From contig JALSQX010000016.1 of the NCBI GenBank assembly GCA_026985075.1, forward strand, positions 1-64,000: DNA of 64,000 nucleotides, read 5' to 3'. Within the stretch, counting starts at the first letter, position 1; each line of letters opens with the position of its first letter. The notes beneath the pieces were generated by a model. It saw only the letters and a program-made list of their open reading frames with translations. It made no database searches and was not told the origin of the DNA. The stretch is from Blastocatellia bacterium (GTDB taxonomy: Bacteria; Acidobacteriota; Blastocatellia; HR10; J050). This document shows, one piece after another, positions 59,605-64,000 of the stretch. Both the position numbers and the translations under genes were made by a program.

Positions 59605-61240
59605 CGGCGGTCACCTCTTCCGTCTCAGATTGCCCGTTCACGATCGTCGTGGATGCCGAGACCCGTTGATTGGAGAAATCTCGCCGCGGTTGGTGGAGTT
59701 CGGCGACACCGGCCATTCGCCGCTCCAGGGCGAGCACGGTCATATCCATTTTGCGCATGAACCAGTTGGGCACAACGCCCAGGACGATGACCAGCGCCAC
59801 CGCGGGCAAAAGCATGGCTTTCTCGCGCCCGTTCACATCGGGCAAGGCGGCATTCTCCGGATGCTTGATCTCGCCGAAGAAGACGCGCTGGAACATCCAC
59901 AAGATGTAAGCGGCCGAAAGGATCATGCCCGTGGCGGCGAGGACGGTGAAGGCATGCGCATGCTCGATCGGCGAAGTGAACGTTCCCACCAGCACGAGGA
60001 ACTCCCCGACGAAGCCGCTCAACAGGGGTAGCCCAATGGAGGCCAGAGCCAGGATACCCACCATGCCCGTATATACGGGCATGGATTGGCCCAGGCCACC
60101 GAACTCGGCGATCAATCGCGTGTGGCGGCGCTCATAAATCACGCCCACAGCCAGGAATAATCCGCCAGTCGCCAATCCGTGACTGAGCATCTGGAAGATC
60201 GCCCCATGGAGGGCCTGCTCCGTGTGGGCAAACGTGCCCAGCACCACGAATCCCATGTGGCTGACCGAAGAATAGGCGACGAGTTTCTTCAGATCAGGCT
60301 GCACCATGGCCACCAAGGCGCCGTAAATGATGCCGATGATGGCCAACACGCAAATGGGCATCGTCAATTCCGCGGCCGCGTGGGGAAACATGGGCAGATT
60401 GAATCGCAGCAATCCATATGTCCCCATCTTCAACAAAACGCCAGCCAGCATGACCGATCCGGCCGTCGGCGCCTCCACGTGGGCGTCGGGCAACCAGGTG
60501 TGAAGTGGAAAGAGAGGCACCTTGACGAAGAAAGCCAGGGCGAAACCCAGGAAGAGCCAGAACTCCACCCGCGGATCGAGCTGCAGGACGCCCGTCTTCA
60601 AGTTCTCGGTGATCCGGACCAGATCGAACGTCGGCTGGCCCGTCGCTTGTTCATGGAGATAATAGAGGCTGATGATGGCCACCAACATGAGGACCGACCC
60701 GGCCATGGTGTAGATGATGAACTTGATCGCCGCATAGATGCGCCGCTCCGCGCCCCAGACGCCGATGAGAAAATACATGGGGACCAGCATGATCTCCCAG
60801 AACAGGTAGAAGAGGAACATGTCCAGAGAGACGAAGACGCCCAGGACGCCGGTCTCCAACAGCAACATGAAGATGAGAAATTCGCGCACGTGATGCTCGA
60901 TCGCTCGCCAGCCGGAGAGTATGGAGACCACCGTCAACACGGTCGTCAGGATGATGAGCCACAGACTCAATCCATCGATACCCAGGTAGTAATCCACATT
61001 CAATCCGAAGCTGCGAATCCAGGGCACGCGTTCCACAAATTGCATGCCCGGATGCAAGCGATCGAATCCGGCGATCAAAGGCAGCGACAAGATGAAGGTG
61101 ATCACGGCCACCCACAGCGCGATCCAGCGCATCAGCGCTTCGCTCTTCCCGCCGAAGAGGCGGTGTAGCAGAAGGATGACGGCGCCCACCGTGGGCGTGA
61201 AAACGATCACCGTGAGGAGATGATGGATGACAAACTCCAT
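59579..61240 (-). CDS. nuoM: NADH-quinone oxidoreductase subunit M
   Basis: 553 residues, about 14 membrane helices. VPMYFLIGVWGAERRIYAAI, VPLFPLHTWLPDAHVEAPTA and LKKLVAYSSVSHMGFVVLGT are NuoM hallmarks. It is a proton-pumping antiporter-like subunit. A hydrophilic C-terminal tail of roughly 50 residues (ELHQPRRDFSNQRVSASTTI onwards) goes past the usual end. Stops 4 bases after the nuoL end (61245). Confidence 0.97.
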   Translation of the reverse strand: MEFVIHHLLTVIVFTPTVGAVILLLHRLFGGKSEALMRWIALWVAVITFILSLPLIAGFDRLHPGMQFVERVPWIRSFGLNVDYYLGIDGLSLWLIILTTVLTVVSILSGWRAIEHHVREFLIFMLLLETGVLGVFVSLDMFLFYLFWEIMLVPMYFLIGVWGAERRIYAAIKFIIYTMAGSVLMLVAIISLYYLHEQATGQPTFDLVRITENLKTGVLQLDPRVEFWLFLGFALAFFVKVPLFPLHTWLPDAHVEAPTAGSVMLAGVLLKMGTYGLLRFNLPMFPHAAAELTMPICVLAIIGIIYGALVAMVQPDLKKLVAYSSVSHMGFVVLGTFAHTEQALHGAIFQMLSHGLATGGLFLAVGVIYERRHTRLIAEFGGLGQSMPVYTGMVGILALASIGLPLLSGFVGEFLVLVGTFTSPIEHAHAFTVLAATGMILSAAYILWMFQRVFFGEIKHPENAALPDVNGREKAMLLPAVALVIVLGVVPNWFMRKMDMTVLALERRMAGVAELHQPRRDFSNQRVSASTTIVNGQSETEEVTADGNRRLGN

Positions 61241-61244
61241 ATGT

Positions 61245-63206
61245 TCACCGTCCCGCTAGCATGAAGTAGGTGATGACGATGAGCGCCCCGAGGAAAATCA
61301 TCACCACGTAGCTGCGCACGGCTCCCGTCTGGATATGTCGGAGCGCTCGTCCTCCAGCCCGCACCAGAGCCGCCGTTCCATTGACCGCTCCATCGATGAT
61401 GCGGACGTCGAAAACCTGCCAGAGCAACACGGTCGAGATCGCTCTGATCGGTCGAACGAACAGGCGATCGTACGCTTCATCCACCCAGTACTTGTGAACC
61501 AACACGCTCGGTGGCTGCCAGAGCGGCTGACGTTGATAAAATCGGTAGGCCCATACGAGCGCGGCCACGACGAGCAACAACGTCCCCAGAGCCAGCCCGA
61601 TTTCCGACCCCTGGCTCGCGGGCTCCATCGTCGTCTGTCCCTCCGAGACCGTGGCAATGGCTGGGTGGAGGAAATGCTCAATCCAATTGGGAAGAGTCCC
61701 GGCCGAGAAGCCTTCCGGGATTCCCAACCAGCCTCCCACGACCGAGAGCACGGCCAGCACGATCAGGGGAATAGTCATCGTGCGCGGCGACTCCTGTGGG
61801 GAGAGAGGGCCTCCGTGGTGTCCGGCCGCCGATCCCGCCTCTCCATGGCGAAATCGCTCCTCTCCATGGAACGTCATCACGACCAGACGCGTCATATAGA
61901 TGGCCGTGAGAATGGCCGTGATCACACCGAGAAGCCATAACGCTCGTCCCCAGCCTGGAGGAAGAACCGCACTGTTGGCCGTGCGCCAGAGGATCTCGTC
62001 TTTGCTGAAGAAGCCGGCCAATGGGAACACGCCGGCGATGGCCAACCAGGCGATGATGAATGTCTTGTAGGTGATGGGCATGTACTTTTTCAGGCCGCCC
62101 ATCTGGCGCATGTCTTCATTGTGGTGCAGGGCGATGATCACGCTGCCCGCGCCCAGGAAGAGGAGGGCTTTGAAAAAGGCGTGCGTGACGACGTGGAAAA
62201 TTCCAGCGATGAAGGCCCCGGCGCCACACGCCATGAACATATAGCCGAGCTGCGAGATCGTCGAATACGCCAGAACTTTCTTGATGTTATCTTGCCCGAG
62301 AGCGATGGTCGCCGCAAAAAACGCCGTGAGACCACCAACGAGCGCTACGATGAATAAGGCCGTCAGTGATCGCGTGTACATCTGGCTCGTCCGGGCCACC
62401 ATATAGACGCCCGCCGTGACCATGGTGGCCGCGTGGATGAGCGCCGAGACCGGCGTCGGACCAGCCATAGCGTCGGGGAGCCACACGTAGAGTGGGATCT
62501 GGGCGCTCTTGCCCGTCGCTCCCACGAACAGGAGGAGGCAGATGGCCGTCAACGTCCCCATCGTCCACAGCGCTTCGGTCGGCATGTGCGCGGCTCGGGC
62601 CATCACTTCGGCGAACCGGATGGTGTGAAATGTCGCGAAGATGAAAATAATCCCCAGGGCGAATCCGAAGTCGCCGATGCGATTGACGATGAAAGCCTTT
62701 TTGGCGGCGTCGGCCGCATACTGGCGGGTGAAATAGTGACCGATGAGCAGATAGGAACAGAGGCCGACGCCTTCCCATCCCACGAACATGAGGAGGAAAT
62801 TATCCGCCAGCACGAGCAGGAGCATCATGAACATGAACAGGTTCATGTAAGCGAAGAACCGATAATACCCCGAATCACCGTGCATGTAACCGACGCCGAA
62901 GACGTGAATCCAGAAGCCCACGAAAGTCACAAACAGAATGTAGACGCCAGAGAGGGGATCGAGCTGGAAGCCGAAGTCGGCGTGCAGGCGGCCCGAGGCA
63001 ATCCAATTGTAGAACGGCTCGAAAATGAGCCGGTGCTCGGGATCGAGCGGCAACAGTCGGGCGAAAAACACGTAAAAGGCCAGCACCGTTGAGAGTCCCA
63101 CCGTCGCGCATCCCACCGTGCCGATGATCCGTTCACTCCAACGGCGCCCCCCGAGGCCGATGAGCGCCGCCCCCACCAGCGGACTGAATACGATGAGCTT
63201 TAACAT
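61245..63206 (-). CDS. nuoL: NADH-quinone oxidoreductase subunit L
   Basis: 653 residues. GWEGVGLCSYLLIGHYFTRQ, IPLYVWLPDAMAGPTPVSAL, IHAATMVTAGVYMVAR and DNIKKVLAYSTISQLGYMFM are all standard. The long C-terminal lateral helix is present. GAGGTGAAGGG precedes the ATG. Largest proton-pumping subunit of complex I. Confidence 0.98.
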   Translation of the reverse strand: MLKLIVFSPLVGAALIGLGGRRWSERIIGTVGCATVGLSTVLAFYVFFARLLPLDPEHRLIFEPFYNWIASGRLHADFGFQLDPLSGVYILFVTFVGFWIHVFGVGYMHGDSGYYRFFAYMNLFMFMMLLLVLADNFLLMFVGWEGVGLCSYLLIGHYFTRQYAADAAKKAFIVNRIGDFGFALGIIFIFATFHTIRFAEVMARAAHMPTEALWTMGTLTAICLLLFVGATGKSAQIPLYVWLPDAMAGPTPVSALIHAATMVTAGVYMVARTSQMYTRSLTALFIVALVGGLTAFFAATIALGQDNIKKVLAYSTISQLGYMFMACGAGAFIAGIFHVVTHAFFKALLFLGAGSVIIALHHNEDMRQMGGLKKYMPITYKTFIIAWLAIAGVFPLAGFFSKDEILWRTANSAVLPPGWGRALWLLGVITAILTAIYMTRLVVMTFHGEERFRHGEAGSAAGHHGGPLSPQESPRTMTIPLIVLAVLSVVGGWLGIPEGFSAGTLPNWIEHFLHPAIATVSEGQTTMEPASQGSEIGLALGTLLLVVAALVWAYRFYQRQPLWQPPSVLVHKYWVDEAYDRLFVRPIRAISTVLLWQVFDVRIIDGAVNGTAALVRAGGRALRHIQTGAVRSYVVMIFLGALIVITYFMLAGR

Positions 63207-63231
63207 AATCCCTTCACCTCGCGTTCGGCTT

Positions 63232-63534
63232 TCAGAGCTTCAGCATGCTGGCCTGATCGACGTCCACCGTCTGCCGATTGCGAAACAGGAGGACGACGAT
63301 GGCCAGCCCCACGCCCGCTTCCGCCGCCGCCACGACCATGACGAAGAACACCAGGATCTGCCCGCTCAGTTCCCGGAAGTAGCTGGAAAAAGTGACCAGC
63401 GTCAAGTTGACCGAGTTGAGCATCAGCTCGATGGCCAACAGCATGGAGAGGATGTCGCGCTTCACAATGACGCTGACGGCGCCAATAGTGAACAGCACGG
63501 CTCCCAGAGCCAGATACCATGACATCGGAACCAT
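63232..63534 (-). CDS. nuoK: NADH-quinone oxidoreductase subunit K
   Basis: 100 residues, three membrane helices. YLALGAVLFTIGAVSVIVKR, LSMLLAIELMLNSVNLTLVT with the conserved Glu, and VFFVMVVAAAEAGVGLAIVV with the second conserved Glu. A second ATG at 63525 is possible. Completes the J-K-L-M-N order seen in most bacteria. Confidence 0.96.
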   Translation of the reverse strand: MVPMSWYLALGAVLFTIGAVSVIVKRDILSMLLAIELMLNSVNLTLVTFSSYFRELSGQILVFFVMVVAAAEAGVGLAIVVLLFRNRQTVDVDQASMLKL

Positions 63535-63597
63535 CGTTACGGCCTCCTCATGCGAATTCTGTTCGTCATTTCGGCCATCGCCCCAATCACCCGCACC

Positions 63598-64000
63598 TCA
63601 CTCCTTCTGAGCCAATACTACAGCTCCAATGATGGCCGCGAGAATCAGTACCGACGTCAACTCGAACGGCAGCAGATAGGCGGTGAAGAGCTTCCGCCCC
63701 ACCGCCTCGGTGAATCCGATCTCCGTCCCCACCGGCGTCGGGTTCTCTTCGAAGAGTCGGACGATATAGAGGAATTGCCCGATCAATATGATGGCGAAGG
63801 GCAAGGCCAACCACTTGAGATACCCGCGACGGTCCGTTTGCCGCTCCACGGCGCGAATGTTGAAGAGCATGATCACGAACAAAAACAACACCACGATGGC
63901 TCCCGCGTAGATTATGACTTGGATGACGGCGATGAAGTAGGCCTTCAGCATGATGTACAGGCCGGTCAATGCCGCCATGGTCGTCAGAAGAGACAGAGCG
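63598..64000 (-). CDS. nuoJ: NADH-quinone oxidoreductase subunit J, 5' end missing
   Basis: The open frame runs off the window edge: before the ATG at 63978 the codons continue in frame (LSLLTT), and NuoJ normally has one or two helices earlier, so that Met is internal. Visible: YFIAVIQVIIYAGAIVVLFL and FVIMLFNIR, the NuoJ core, then ALPFAIILIGQFLYIV and FELTSVLILAAIIGAVVLAQ. Membrane subunit of complex I next to nuoK (63-base gap). Confidence 0.94.
   Translation of the reverse strand, partial: ALSLLTTMAALTGLYIMLKAYFIAVIQVIIYAGAIVVLFLFVIMLFNIRAVERQTDRRGYLKWLALPFAIILIGQFLYIVRLFEENPTPVGTEIGFTEAVGRKLFTAYLLPFELTSVLILAAIIGAVVLAQKE

Overview
The window looks like a chromosomal segment of an Acidobacteriota-type bacterium, possibly from a warm habitat (inference). 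The clues are a 1329-residue Oar-like TonB receptor with an N-terminal carboxypeptidase-regulatory domain, several secreted peptidases (S8, S46, M1, S9), ECF sigma factors paired with unusual anti-sigma-like partners, a CoA-disulfide-reductase-type flavoprotein, and moderately high GC throughout. No rRNA, tRNA or CRISPR array was recognised.

Layout. 0-3.7 kb: two minus-strand secreted proteins with Asn/Asp/Gly repeats, one of them a subtilase. 3.9-8.1 kb: a plus-strand operon of ECF sigma factor, soluble anti-sigma-like protein and a TPR-CHAT caspase-like protease. 8.4-9.7 kb: CoA-disulfide reductase. 9.7-13.0 kb: an accessory island with a decayed IS1-like element, an IS3-family remnant, a MNT/HEPN pair and a small ORF, bracketed by a 60-bp direct repeat. 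13.2-22.8 kb: a minus-strand run, mostly housekeeping (serine hydrolase, QueC-like, birA, nadC, valS, bamD-like, rpe, PASTA protein). 23.9-35.2 kb: thiolase, S46 peptidase, GH31 glucosidase, M1 aminopeptidase and S9 hydrolase, with two non-coding stretches that carry a shared inverted repeat. 35.3-49.2 kb: the TonB receptor, then a second sigma-factor locus and an envelope cluster (GT2, DUF1460, gmhA), then uvrA. 49.3-58.0 kb: thrC, thrB, lysC and asd on the plus strand, with two secreted-protein genes lodged between thrC and thrB. 58.1-64 kb: nuoN, M, L, K and the 3' part of nuoJ.

How the parts work together. The secreted peptidases, GH31 enzyme and TonB receptor suggest growth on protein and oligosaccharide breakdown products. 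The asd/lysC/thrB/thrC set makes threonine from aspartate; homoserine dehydrogenase is not in the window. The Nuo genes encode membrane subunits of complex I.

The two most interesting loci are signalling modules. In the first, an ECF sigma factor and a zinc-finger-like protein are translationally coupled to a CHAT protease. In the second, an ECF sigma factor overlaps a membrane protein whose external part looks like an N-formylglutamate-amidohydrolase-type domain. The gene just upstream of that sigma factor encodes a secreted protein carrying the same domain. This suggests a regulator built from a retooled peptidase fold, which I have not seen described.
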